From positions 372,001 to 436,000 of the forward strand of contig JAJLTO010000001.1 of NCBI GenBank assembly GCA_030568195.1: a stretch of DNA of 64,000 nucleotides, written 5' to 3'. The position numbers and the translations under genes are program-made. The notes under the pieces are model-generated. The model did not search any database and was not told where the DNA came from. It saw only the letters and a list, made by a program, of their open reading frames with translations. Positions 45,693 through 57,243 of this stretch are shown here, piece after piece (within the stretch, counting starts at the first letter, position 1; each line of letters opens with the position of its first letter). This stretch comes from Dipodascopsis uninucleata var. uninucleata (Eukaryota; Ascomycota; Lipomycetes; Lipomycetales; Lipomycetaceae).

Positions 45693-47330
45693 TCAAAAGT
45701 TAGTCTGTATCGTCAAACTAATAAACGGTAAGTGCCACCACTGCAACAATATAAGAGCTATCTTACCTGCAATGTTAAACCATTTAGGAAGGCAGCTAAA
45801 GACATGCTCATCAAAGGATTCATGTCGATTACATAGACATCTTCCAGAATAATATGATTCATCGTCACTAGGACAGCGTAACCAAGGACTGTGCTTGTAT
45901 CCCATATCAGCAAAATGATGAATACTGTCTTTGGATAAGAAGAGTGACGCAGCAATGGAATGTACAGGTGCATCGCCCTAAATATTACATGAAGTTAGTC
46001 GCAATTCACCAAGAGGATGAAATATTAGAATCTAATAAATAATTACATACCCAACGTTCGTAGTAAAATCCACCTTCTTCGTCAAGCCATTGAAAATATT
46101 TGGTGTATGCTTCGCCTCTCCAAAAATTCAGATTCGCTATTTCGAAGTTACTCCAAAAATGACAATGATTGTAATCACCCTCGAGACCTTTATGATCGTC
46201 TACAATGAAGTCTAAGGCGTTATTCTTCGCCAGATACTGCGGATATTTGTTAAGAAATCGCTTCGTAGTATCCCAAAGAGTCGGAATCGTCTCTGGGTAT
46301 TCTGGCAAAGCTATCACAAATGAATAGGACTTTTTATGATCTTTCATGAATTTAAAAGGGTCACTATAAAGAGAGAATGTTAAGGTCCGGAATCCTCAAA
46401 CAGGAATGACTTTTTACCTACTAGGTGATATCGCAATAGAATTCGATACTAGGCTCTACACGCCAATACCAATCGTATTTTAAAAGCAAAGGATGGTTGA
46501 AAAAGAATCCAGAGTTGTAACGGCACATATGACGATAAGTGAGTGAACCACCATAAATAACTTCGTTTTCTTCCATTCTCTTCATACTCGCTCTAGCTCT
46601 GGATCTGTCAATATGATCAGGCCATGACCACTCTTCCTCCGGTACAAATCCTAAAATAGTTTAAAAAATTAATATAATAACACGATATATCAGATCGATC
46701 AATTATATGTATATATATACCGTATTCTGTATCACCAGATGCCATTCCAGATGTTAATTTTATGAACTATAATACGCAGACAGTTACTTAGACGATAGTT
46801 CATGTTTGTCGACAATTATTGCGCCTACTTACCTCCTCCGTAAATTCCTCATCATTCAGAAATACCCATGGGTAGCGATATCTCTTATTGAATCTATCCT
46901 CGATTTGACGCATACTGCTAAGAGCTTCCTCTACTTCGAAATTTCTTTAGAGCAGATTAAACGAAAACTAGTTAGAAATCAAAGGCGGAGGTTTAATCAT
47001 CAACCAACAAATAGTATATTTTCTCCTCGCCTACCTTACTAGCATGACTAATGTAGCGTTTTCCCGCGGTGGATCTGGATCGCAATGCAACTTCTTTCTC
47101 CGCCGTTGCAAAGGCTCTTTGCTAATCTTGTGCTGCAGTCTCAGCTCATCCTGTCTCTTGATCTTTGCTGGAGAGGCTAGCCAAAGGAGAAAGCATAGTC
47201 CAAAGACAATCAGAGAAATTGTGACAATTACTACTCTTAATCTATTAGGTTTTGATCTCTGACGTTTATACTTAAGAAAAGGACTATCGAAATCTCTCTC
47301 AGCACTTTCAAATGAACTTTCAAATGCCAT
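45693..47330 (-). CDS. KRE2/KTR-family alpha-1,2-mannosyltransferase (GT15)
   Basis: This is a Golgi type II membrane enzyme that extends O- and N-linked mannans using GDP-mannose. Exons 47330-47035, 46944-46833, 46766-46721, 46650-46422, 46363-46051 and 45977-45693 give about 426 aa. A single membrane anchor lies at about residues 33-53 (VVIVTISLIVFGLCFLLWLA). The GT15 catalytic domain shows MRQIEDRFNKRYRYPWVFLN, KLTSGMASGDTEYG, WSWPDHIDRSRA, YRHMCRYNSGFF, YDWYWRVEPSIEFYCDITYD, YNHCHFWSNFEI (with the catalytic-region Glu) and FYYERWGDAPVHSIAASLF. The 3' end is uncertain: a GTAAGA donor-like site at 45766 could start a very short last intron, changing the final dozen or so residues. Which KTR paralogue it is cannot be said. 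Confidence 0.91.
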
Positions 47331-48324
47331 TGTTCGTCGTCCTAGTTCCAGAACTTCATATGGATCCAGTGTTCAACACGCCTCTTTTAACGAACAAAAA
47401 TCTATATATGGAAAGAGCAAGTTGGTTCGCGGTTTTCAAATACTGGCCGCAATGAAGTTTCCCTACAAGTGAATAACTTGCACTTAATATATTTCAATCG
47501 CACAATATTAATTTTTGTATAGTAGCCTAATTTCCAAGATCAACGAAATTTATACACGCATACTACAAGCGTCTATTTCAAGCGAGTAAATTCCTCAAAA
47601 ATCTACAATTTTTTTTGGAAACTAGTGGTAGCTATCAGGGTAATAATGCGCAGTAGTCCTGCTAGAGATGACGTAGCTTCATCAGCAATCAGTTCACAAC
47701 AATAGCGATGCATCGTATTCGTTCCATGACACCTAGAATAACTAATGACTACAATAATAGTATTATATAAAAAGAAATCTGTTAGTCAATAGAATACACT
47801 ACGTTACTATACTGGTAGTGATATTTATATCTGATGAGACAACATTGCTAGCGTCACTAGTAATATTGTAAATTGTAAATGCCTATGTCCAACTCATAAA
47901 TTCAGTACTGAAAAATTTCAAAAACAGATAAATTTCAAACTCAATTGTTCAATTCGTAAATAGGATACTTATCATTTCTATAATAAGGCTGTCCTTTCAA
48001 AGAGAGTCCGTTAATTTCAGTTTAATGAATCCCTGCGTTGTTGTAATGATTCGGTACAACTGAGCGCGTAAACGAGCGTATGGTATTATGATATTTATAT
48101 TCAAACCTAATCTTATTTGGAGCATAAACGAATAAGCCTTACGTATTTACTACCTAAAGCTCCCACAGCAGCTACTCAGAAAATCAAACTTCAATTAGAC
48201 TACATACTCAATATATTTGGAAGAATCATTATTGATAAAAACAGGATTAAGCTAAGATAATAATCTTGTTATACTCATAGAGTTAGGTGAACTGAAGAGT
48301 AACATTCTACTGAATTATTTAGAA
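47331..48324. other. Intergenic region between divergent mannosyltransferase and SEC17 genes
   Basis: Almost 1 kb of AT-rich sequence with no supported ORF, tRNA or other RNA. It must hold both promoters. I see no repeat or element boundary. Confidence 0.5.
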
Positions 48325-49807
48325 ATGTCAGATGCTCGTTCTCTATTAGCAAAGGTAATCAGAACTCCAAGGAGCAGGTTTAACGGTTGGCCAAACTTGG
48401 ATTTCGTTGTCTGGAACACCGACGAGCTGGTGGTGTCAAGATAGAGGATTAGTTGAACAGGACAACACTAACAGATAAACCGTCATATCACGGTTATTGA
48501 TTTTGATATAGGCCGATAAGAAGGCGACTGCTACCGGTCCGTTTGGGCTTTTTGCCAGCAGCTCTAGATTCGAAGAAGCTGGAGATATGTACATCGAAGC
48601 AGCGAATGCATTTAAACTCGAGAAAGATAGTACGTTATTTATATATATTTTATGGAAGCGGCGAAACTTGTGCTCGTGAATATACTATGGAATTATTTCT
48701 TTATATAAAATTACTGGTTTCATGGATATTGCTCAAGGACACTGAAATTTGTAGAAAAACTAACTCCGGGATTTACAAATCTAGTGAATACTGCCGGAAA
48801 GATATTTGAAAAAGCAGCTCAAATGCAATTGAAATCCGAGGCTAAAGATGAAGCAGCAAATACTTATGTGGAGGCATATAAGTCATTTAGAAAAGTTGAT
48901 CCTGAAGGTTTGTTGATTTGCTAGTTCTAGTTTTGTGCGAAGATTCGCGGTGTCCTGCTATTAAACGAATACTAATTATTTGCTATTATGTTGTATAGAA
49001 GCTGCGAGAGTTTTGATCCAGGCTATTACTCTTTTTACACAAAGGGGACAGTTCCGTCGTGCTGCGACATATAAGCAGGATTTGGCGACGTTATATGAAA
49101 CTGAGTTGAATGATCTGGATAGAGCAATGGACGCTTATGATGAGGCTGGCGAATGGCTTTCAAATGACCAGGCTGACTCGTAAGTTATGCTTAATTGTAC
49201 TACGTAGTTTATAATATGTTAGCTAATACGAGAATAATTCTTTTTACAGACTTGCCAATAAGGCGTGGCTTAAGGTTGCTGAGATAGCTGCACTTCAGGA
49301 AGATTACACTCGTGCCATTGTGAAGTTCGAACAAGTAGCCCGAAGCAGTTTAGGTAACAATTTGACAAAATGGAGTCTTAAAGAATACTTTTTTAAAGCC
49401 GGAATATGCCACATTGCTAATAAGGTAGGTGATGTACTAATGCTTAACGAATAAATTGCTGGTTCTAATATTATTATCAGGACATCATTGCTGCGAAGAG
49501 AGCAGTCGAAGAATACGTGGACTTAGACCCCACGTTCTTTCAAACGAGAGAGTACAATTTGTTGATGGTGCGTTATATATTCCTGTTTGAAAGAGAGATA
49601 TTTAGTATCTCTCAGATCCCATAATAATTTTATTAACAATGCGTTGCAATTTAGGATATGATAGGTGCTGTTGAAGATGGCGACCAAGAGCGATTCACAG
49701 ACAAAGTATTCCAGTTTGATCAGTTTTCAAAGCTCGATAAATGGAAGACTACCATACTTTTACGAATCAAGAATTCTATTCAAGACGAGGAAGAAAATAT
49801 TCTCTAA
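48325..49807 (+). CDS. SEC17: Sec17, alpha-SNAP
   Basis: Alpha-SNAP recruits the ATPase NSF/Sec18 to SNARE complexes so they can be disassembled after membrane fusion. Seven exons (48325-48354, 48512-48629, 48785-48907, 48999-49179, 49250-49424, 49481-49567, 49655-49807) give 288 aa, close to the 292 aa of yeast Sec17. Family segments in order are FEEAGDMYIEAANAFKLEKD, DEAANTYVEAYKSFRKVDPE, LFTQRGQFRRAATYKQDLAT and MDAYDEAGEWLSNDQADSLA. Then come LTKWSLKDYFFKAG, the final helices with FDQFSKLDKWKTTILLRIKN, and an acidic end with the terminal Leu typical of NSF-stimulating SNAPs. The first exon is only ten codons. With six introns it is one of the most interrupted genes of the window. Confidence 0.95.
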
Positions 49808-50440
49808 ATTCATTTAATTTATTGGTATGAGATATTTCTTGCCTTTATATTAATTATTACTTGTCTGTTTGTTTCAACTGGAAGAATGTCTATACAGATA
49901 TAAATTACATAGCTCGGAACGATATCATGTCAGATCTGTAAAGAATGGATATTGTGGAATGTCATTTTAGTATCAGCAATCTCAATGGAATTTGACCGTA
50001 TATTCCTGTCACAGAAACTGCGAATTTGAGCTGGCACTGTAATTTTCTGTTAACAAAATCATTGATAATTTTATTGGTCGTTTCCCGTTTACTGTGTACT
50101 TAAATCTTTTTCACTAGAATTGCTAATTAAAATCGAGTTCAGGACTTCAATCCTATAACGATAATGCATTAAGTATTTGAACGTAAACGATATAGAATGA
50201 TTACATTTAGACTATTCTACTAAATAATCTGAGCATTTCATAGAGATATATACCAGAAACTGACTCATTAACAATTGAATAAATTGGAACGACACAGAAT
50301 TGCAAGAGGATAAGTAGAGGTAAATTTTATATCTCTTCTCCCACGTTTTATGTTATACATTTAATACTATCTGATAATATATTAACTAAAAATATCTACT
50401 TAATATCACAAAAATTCATTATAAATTCGATGGCGTATGC
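49808..50440. other. Long spacer between convergent SEC17 and CSR1
   Basis: This 633-bp AT-rich interval is long for convergent genes in this compact segment. I searched it by eye for protein frames, tRNA-like cloverleaf pieces and pol III terminators and found nothing I can support. Confidence 0.5.
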
Positions 50441-52239
50441 CTAAGAAGACTGGGTGGCATCATTAAGCTTAGTATATCCAATACGATCGTAGATCGTCTT
50501 CGCTCTCAAATACGGATCAAGCTTAACGTAGTCCTCCCGCAATTTTTTTGCGATAGCATGTCGAGTTTCCTTAGCTTCTCCCGAAGAAGAATAAATCCAT
50601 GTCCAAGTTGCATCTTCATACTCCTGAACAATCTTTGCTCGCTCTTCAAGCAGCTTTTCCCTTGATTCCTTATCTTTCAGCAAGTCATCTTCACCTGCAA
50701 TAGGCTCAATATACTTATATTCCCAGTCTACAGGTCCACCAAGCTCACTCCAGATCTCTTGTCTCTCAATAAAGTTGGAAAGATCATCTACACTCCTAGC
50801 AAAATGTATCTTTGAAGCAACAACAGGATCTAGCCATCCCTTGATTATATTCCATATACCTTGGAAAATCCAAGGCGCTTTATACACCAAACAAACACCT
50901 AGACTCTCAGGATAATGAGCTTCAAAGCATTTAATCATAAATTTTACCGGGGCATAATCCATGTTAGCAAGCTAAATGAAGAATTTTATATTGTTAGAAA
51001 TATTAATCAAGCACGCGACCATAAATTTAGTATAATCAGCTACGATATACATACCGAAAATTCGCTCAAATCAAAAATAACAGTAGCAGTGTCTATTGGG
51101 TCTTTAAGACACATACGAGCAGTTTCCATAACATAAATCGTGTATCTATTGAGAGCATCCTCTGACTGGTCGCCTTGACGGTGCAGTCTAGCACGTACTG
51201 TACAAATAGGACGCCCCTGGAGGTCGGTACCATGCAAATACGATTTTCCTAATCTTATTTGCTTCATGAAACCCTCATCATGCTCGGCAATTGCAACGCC
51301 TTCGCCCTTGAAGACAATTGATTCAACCTGCAAATAAAAGAAACAAGAATGAGGTTAGAAAATTCAGTAAAAGTAATGAATGCTAGTTGACACAAAATCT
51401 TGTAAATGTGACAGCCTTAGCTTATACCGACTACAAGAAAATTCTATAACTAACAGCAAATAAGATATTTTACTTACATCCATCTCTTTCAATCGCCAGT
51501 GCATGGTAGAGACCATCATAACTAGTGCCTTTTTTGTGTCCCACTTCCTAGCCCGCAAAAATCTGAGTAACAAACCATCGGGATGATCGGCCTTGACCAT
51601 GCTCCAAAAAGCAATCCTTAATTCTTCAGGAGACATTTCAGAAAGAGCAGTCTTAAACTGCTTCGATTGTCCGTATTTATCATCTTCATCAGTAAAAGTA
51701 GACGTGGCATTTGTAGATGAGGGGTGGTTTGGCACATTCTCCTTGTCTTTGTCCTTGTCTTTATCCTTCTTACGAAACATACCGAAGCGCTTCTTTTTTG
51801 CACTCTTTTCACTAACATTAGAAATATCAGTACTAGTCTCTGAAGGTGCATGAGATACTCCATTGGATGTAGAGCTCATTGTTGTTGTGATGGAATTGTT
51901 CTCAAGCAGAGAAGCTGGTGGGCTAACTCCAAAGACTTTCATGACCAATGTCCAGAATTCTTTCAACTTTGCCTCTTGCTCAGGAGTCAAATTGCCTGGA
52001 CGACCTGGTAATGGTTCCGCCGGCATATCGAATGGTGGATATAGCGCTATAAAGCTTTTTGGTGGAGGAAAAGTTCTATTGATAGTTAGATGTCCAGACT
52101 GGCCTGCTGATGTCTCCACTTCTCTTTCTTTGACGTCTCTCAAGTTTTCAGATTGTGTGAAAAATGCCGGGATAGATAACTGAAGTACAACTTTGCCGGG
52201 TGGTAAACGCTCAAAAATTTTATAAAAACGAAACACCAT
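50441..52239 (-). CDS. CSR1: Csr1-like CRAL-TRIO (Sec14 homologue) lipid-transfer protein
   Basis: Csr1/Sfh2 is a Sec14-related phosphatidylinositol-transfer protein found in cytosol, lipid droplets and mitochondria. Exons 52239-51478, 51327-51055 and 50971-50441 give 521 aa. The N-terminal region has the Csr1-specific LTPEQEAKLKEFWTLVMKVF (about residues 83-102). A Lys/Asp-rich linker (KKKRFGMFRKKDKDKDKDKE) follows. CRAL-TRIO_N has DGLLLRFLRARKWDTKKALV. The CRAL-TRIO lobe includes KDPIDTATVIFDLSEFSLAN across the second splice, MDYAPVKFMIKCFEAHYPES, and APWIFQGIWNIIKGWLDPVV, a near match to the yeast protein. It extends about 75 residues further at the N-terminus than S. cerevisiae Csr1, where the CRAL-TRIO_N match begins. 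All introns are phase 0. It is divergent from DAM1. Confidence 0.92.
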
Positions 52240-52671
52240 TAAACGTTCAGGCTTCCGAATTCAGGCTACGTTGTTTCAATCTTCGTTATCCTCAGTTCTT
52301 TGATCTACTGCTTTTTTTGGTGACAGAAAAGTTTGGTTATCGCGCTTACCTAATCTTTTTTTAGTGAATATCCGGTTTCAGTTTTATAATTTGACTTCTC
52401 AAACGGTAAGGTTTGTTGTCCCGGTAACGATCGTTTTGTTATTTTAAGTTCCTGCATATTGATTTTAACGCGTAGCAACTGATTGTGGTAAATACACAGA
52501 AAAGATAATCCCTGATTGAGTTGAATCTGAATTTTTTTAAATAGAGGTTTTCCGAGAGAAAGAAGATATATCAGTAAGCTGCTGGCTGTGTATGGGCCGT
52601 AACTAATACTACAGACAGCAGAAGACCAAAGGATTGTTTCAGATAGCGAATACAAAACGAAATCAGTACAG
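52240..52671. other. CSR1-DAM1 divergent promoter region
   Basis: This 432-bp region lies between the two start codons. Overlapping minus-strand frames here (52350-52718 and 52571-52762) run antisense into the DAM1 start and show no protein-like conservation. I recognise no specific factor site. Confidence 0.5.
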
Positions 52672-53246
52672 ATGTCGCGGCGACCTTCTCGACCGACGAC
52701 GCCTTTAAGACGCTCCATTTCGAGGCCGAGAAATCCTTTAGGATCTTCTTACTCAAATTCAATTCATCCTATTGATACATTGAAGTCCGGTTTTTCTGAA
52801 CTTAACGATTCGTTTGCTGATTTGGATACAAATTTTCAGTATTTGGACATCATGCATGAAAATCTGGCTCGCTTTAGCGAAAGCTTTGCAGCATTTTTAT
52901 ATGGCCTTGAGGTAAATGCGTGGTGTGTGGACTTTCGAGAGGTATGTCAATACTACTTAAATTTCATTAATTCACTTTAAATTTATTTATGGGTCGGGTT
53001 GCCTATGAATTAATCAAAAGTTGCGAAATTGGATCTAATATTATGAGAATCATCACAATAGGCGCCTAACGCAGAATCATTCAAAAGATTTTTGGAACAT
53101 GAGCTGGCATCTGGTGAGTATATCATTTATGTGTAATAACATAAGAGTAACCAAAAAACCGATTCTAAGATCATATGACTATTTTAGGTGAACTTAGTAT
53201 GGAAGGTGTCAGTGCTAGTATTGTATCATCAAATACTTCATCTTGA
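52672..53246 (+). CDS. DAM1: Dam1, DASH/DAM1 kinetochore complex subunit
   Basis: Dam1 is the microtubule-binding subunit of the fungal DASH ring that couples kinetochores to dynamic microtubule ends. Exons 52672-52941, 53062-53113 and 53188-53246 give 126 aa. The N-terminal ~27 residues are basic with RxxS/RxxT sites (RRPSRPTTPLRRSISRPR), as for Aurora-B/Ipl1 control. The Dam1 core follows: GFSELNDSFADLDTNFQYLD, IMHENLARFSESFAAFLYGL and NAWCVDFREAPNAESFKRFL, where the EAPN junction crosses the first intron. It is shorter than S. pombe Dam1 (155 aa) and much shorter than S. cerevisiae Dam1 (343 aa), so the long C-terminal extension is missing. Confidence 0.92.
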
Positions 53247-53494
53247 GAATACAGTGAGATATTAAACTTTGGTACTTAACATAGAATCGTGAATTTACTT
53301 TCATTAAAAAAGGAAAATATAGTTTCAGTGTCAACGATAAAATAAGTAAACTGATATATTACAGCTCTTACTCGTTGACTATTGCAGTCAATATTGCAGA
53401 GCTGCATTTCCCAAGTCAAAGCCAGAGAACTCAAAATTATTCTTATCATATAGAGTCCCACGGTTAGATGACTTTCTCCTACAGTAGATCTTAT

Positions 53495-54064
53495 TTAGAG
53501 AGTCTTCATCTTTTCCAGAAGGTTTTCGTGGAGCTTTTTCAAGGCATCAAGATTAACCTCTTGTACGGGCCAACCAACTGTAAGACCCTCTTCTTTGTTT
53601 GGTTTCGGGATAATGTGAAGATGAACATGTGGGACCTCCTATCAAGAGGAAGATAATAATAAGCATAAATATCTGTTAAAGGTGTATATCTTCACGACAT
53701 CACATACCTGATGGGCTAATTTTCCGTTGTTCTGCAATAGATTGTAATTGAAACTGTCATTTGCCCCGAGTGCCAATGCAATCTTCTTTGCAACCGGTAG
53801 CATCTCCATTAAGATATCATCAGGAACATCATGGATCTTTGCCGCATGGTACTTTGGAATCACAAGAGAATGGCCCTCAGAAATTGGCCCGATATCTAGA
53901 AAGGCAAAAATCTTCTCGCTTTCAAAAAGCTTGTAAGAAGGGATATCACCTGTAAGCATTATAGCCATTAGATCTCTAATAAAGTATATATTTTCAAAAA
54001 ATCTCCACAGTAGACTTCTGCTCTTACCTTTTATGATTTTGCAAAAGATACAAGCCGCCGACAT
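53495..54064 (-). CDS. HNT1: HIT-family hydrolase, Hnt1 (HINT/PKCI) type
   Basis: Hnt1-type proteins hydrolyse adenosine 5'-monophosphoramidates. Exons 54064-54028, 53949-53708 and 53638-53495 give 140 aa. The N-terminus CIFCKIIKGDIPSYKLFESE is formed across the first intron, and FLDIGPISEGHSLVIPKYHA is the HIT-domain core. The catalytic histidine triad is HVHLHIIP at the start of the last exon, about residue 96-104, after NGKLAHQEV. The C-terminal helix is AL-KKLHENLLEKM-like, as in yeast Hnt1. The size fits the family (about 126-160 aa). It converges on DAM1 and is divergent from the metalloprotease gene. Confidence 0.94.
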
Positions 54065-54781
54065 ATTAACTAATAAAGTTGGAAAGATAATCTAAAATCT
54101 TATAATTTTTGTAAAGAATTTAGATCGATGAAGCTGTGTTGTCAGAAGTACCGATCAAAATTAGTAAATTGAGTAAGTAGTCTTCAATGGCTGATGTGTG
54201 AAAGCTTTCAAAACGTCAGATCAAGGGTTTATCTGTACTATATGGCATAAACGCAAATTGTTGTTGTACGCATCTACTTTCTTATATAGTCCGCACCGTC
54301 TAAATATGTTAACTTTATTATTCGATTGCTTGATCTCACTCGAAGGCAATACTATATTCCATAAAGACTAGAGGAGTAGTAGCAATACTGTAAAGTGAAA
54401 TAAAGCTTTAGGTATTGTAGCCAATAAGAGACTTAAATATTGATTGACTTGACAAGACACAGTCAGAATTCAGAGGGCATTATTCATTTTAGCTATAAAC
54501 TTCAGCTCACTTATCTGCTAACATATATAACGATAGTAACAATAGATAATATTGCCTAGTTAACATTCTTTGTATATGTTGGTTTATATGCAAAGAATAC
54601 ATACATTCTGTATATAATTACCTTAACTTCCGTCTTTTGCTCCTGTTGATTTTACTCTCATCGGCTTCTGTCCCTGTCATAAAAGGTCCTGTACCTGAGC
54701 TTTTGATAAGCATATGGAGTCTACGATTGTGATTTCACGAACTTGATATACTTCATATATATTATTTTCTTGTTCACTAAA
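54065..54781. other. Divergent promoter region HNT1 - metalloprotease
   Basis: About 717 bp between two start codons with no supported gene. It is AT-rich and contains no recognised factor site. Confidence 0.5.
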
Positions 54782-57243
54782 ATGGTTGGCCCGGTATATT
54801 CTTTCCGATCAGAGGACACGCCTTCGCCCGCTCCTCCTCCCATCCCATTGCATACGCGTATATTTAATGGATCACACAGCCGCTTCGCGCCAAAATTACT
54901 TAATATACACGAGAATTCGACATTTTACCAAAGAATTGTACTGATTCATGGTAGTGCTGGCCCTCAAAGTGGTTCATTTGATGGTACCGTTACTGTATAT
55001 CACCATATGTCTGAATTTCCTCCACAAACATTCAGTGTGTGCGACGGGTATTTCAAATCTTTAGTGCATCTCAGTCCAGGACGAAATGATCTAAAGTTCG
55101 TTTTGAATGCAAGTGCTGTCACTGAAGGGCTGACAGCTACGACAAGTATCAGTGTTAATTATATTCCTTGTCTCCAAAATGCTCCCCTTCATCTGGCAGT
55201 AATTGTTGGTAAGGATAGCGAGCTCATCTTCGATTCACCTAAGTATAAGAGAGAGCAGGAAGGTAATGGGCTAGATATTGCCATCAAGAAGCTGAGAATG
55301 GCGGGATACTTATGGCAAGCATTCACCGGCGAACAGATGTATAGAGGAGGAATGGGCAGACGGAGCTTTAGATTGGAGGAGGAATGGACGGTCGACACAC
55401 TTTCAAATCGTGATCCAAGTCTGCGAACGACTGCCAAGGTCCACGTAATTCGTTCAACTAGAACAGTTAAGGAAATTCGGAATCCTGATATTGCTCAGCA
55501 AAATCCGTCAGCTACCAAAAAAGGTGACCTTTTTTCGATTGCGCTAGATGCAATCCGCGAGTACGGAGGACCCTTTACTTCGAATCCTCTTGGACAGGAG
55601 ACTCATGTAGCTGCCTTGTTTTTAGATACTCAATGGGATCCTAATATGAGGCTCATTCGAGGACACGCTGCGCTCGGTGGTGGATCGGGCCATATAAAGC
55701 TAGGAATATTTGGTAGTCATACCATTCATGCATGGCCAAAATGTATAGAAGAAATCAGCTCTTGTGTAAGTTGTGACTTGCGTTTTGGATACCTCGCTGG
55801 GCCATTATCAATTACTGATCGATATATTCTTTATTAATAGTTTATGGACACGACAAAGCTAGATTTAAAAGAGGTTGCAAATGATGGCGGTGACCCTGGT
55901 TTAAGCTTTCAAGCGGTAAATGTTGGAATAGGTGCATTTATGCACGAAGTTGGACATCTTCTAGGGTGCCCGCACGAACCTTCAGGTGTCATGCTTCGAG
56001 GATATACTATTTTGAATAGAAGTTTCATGACAAAGGTAAGTGGAACATTAGTTCCTGATTATCTATTGATACGCTATTTGTGACTAGAGTGTGATAGTAA
56101 GGACTATTGTGTATCGAGTTTTAAGATTTCACTTCATTTTGGCAATAAGCCAAGCGGAGAGTAGATATCAGTATACTAAATTCATATTTTAGGAACCTAA
56201 ATTAACCGGACATCAGTCTCCTCGAACATGCTTGCCTAATGACGAATGCTTTTGGCACAGGTAAGAATAGCTTGAGATTACATTCTTTATACGTCTGCTG
56301 ATATTTAAGTACATATATGTCAGATTAGATTTGTTGCGATTCCGGTGCCACCCCATGTTTCGCTTGCCTTTGGAACCTATAACAAGGCCCTCCAAACCTG
56401 TTATTTACCCCGTGGAAAACGGCGCGATTGTCAAATCCTTAACTGGCATTTTTCTTATTGAAATACACTGTGAAGGTCAATGTAGAGCGCATCTAGAGTA
56501 TCCCGATGGTCCACAAACAGAGGTATTTTTGTTTGAAGATGACCTCCGACAGCTGCTGCCGTATGAGTACCGGAGATCAACCCCAATAAAACTGGAGATC
56601 CTTTCACTGGGATCTCAACAAACTACAGTAAATAGATTTGAAGAAGACTTGAGAAACTCTAGCACACCTCTTGGATCAGGATCTCTTTTCGACAGTCTTA
56701 TAACCAATCCAGATACGTCACCTTCAGCGTCTTCCATACGCGTACTCTTTCGTCGTATAACCAAATTTAAGATTTACCATGGAAGCGCTGTGGATGGCCT
56801 AGAGATATTTTATGATAGTGGCTCGGCAATGTTTGGTAATCGGGGAGGGAGCATTTCAGAATTTAACTTTGAACTATCAGAAAAATTAATTGGTCTTCAT
56901 GTAAGAGTCGGTGCCTGGATAGATTGCGTCCAGATTATTACCAACATTAGGCGGAGGTACGCATATTTTACTCTATTCAGATTTTTTTATATCTGCATAT
57001 CTATCTCTAGTAGAACTCTTTTATTTGGCGATTAGTGATTCTTGGCAAATGTTTTTCTCAGCTGTTGTGATATTTTCTAACCATTGCATTCTCTATAGCG
57101 CGCTGTATGGCAATATTACTGGCGGAGAGCCTATGGATTTGATACCTCCTCCTGGATATACAATTGCAGGTATTCATGGATACGTGCAGCAATGGCTGAC
57201 TAGAATAGGAATTACTTACTCAAGCGATTTACATACCTTTTGA
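54782..57243 (+). CDS. YIL108W-like zinc metalloprotease with jacalin-like C-terminus
   Basis: This is a fungal-type putative metalloendopeptidase related to S. cerevisiae YIL108W. Exons 54782-55765, 55841-56035, 56193-56260, 56324-56956 and 57099-57243 give 674 aa. The N-terminal ~150 residues form a beta-rich domain that begins RIFNGSHSRFAPKLLNIHEN. The protease domain has MRMAGYLWQAFTGEQM-like helices (seen as LRMAGYLWQAFTGEQMYRGG) and the zinc site H363-E-V-G-H367-L-L-G-C-P-H373, a full HExxHxxGxxH. The C-terminal part (about 470-674) is a jacalin-type lectin-like fold with FGNRGGSISEFNF and LIGLHVRVGAWIDCVQIITN. No signal peptide is evident from the ATG at 54782. Substrate unknown. Confidence 0.86.
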
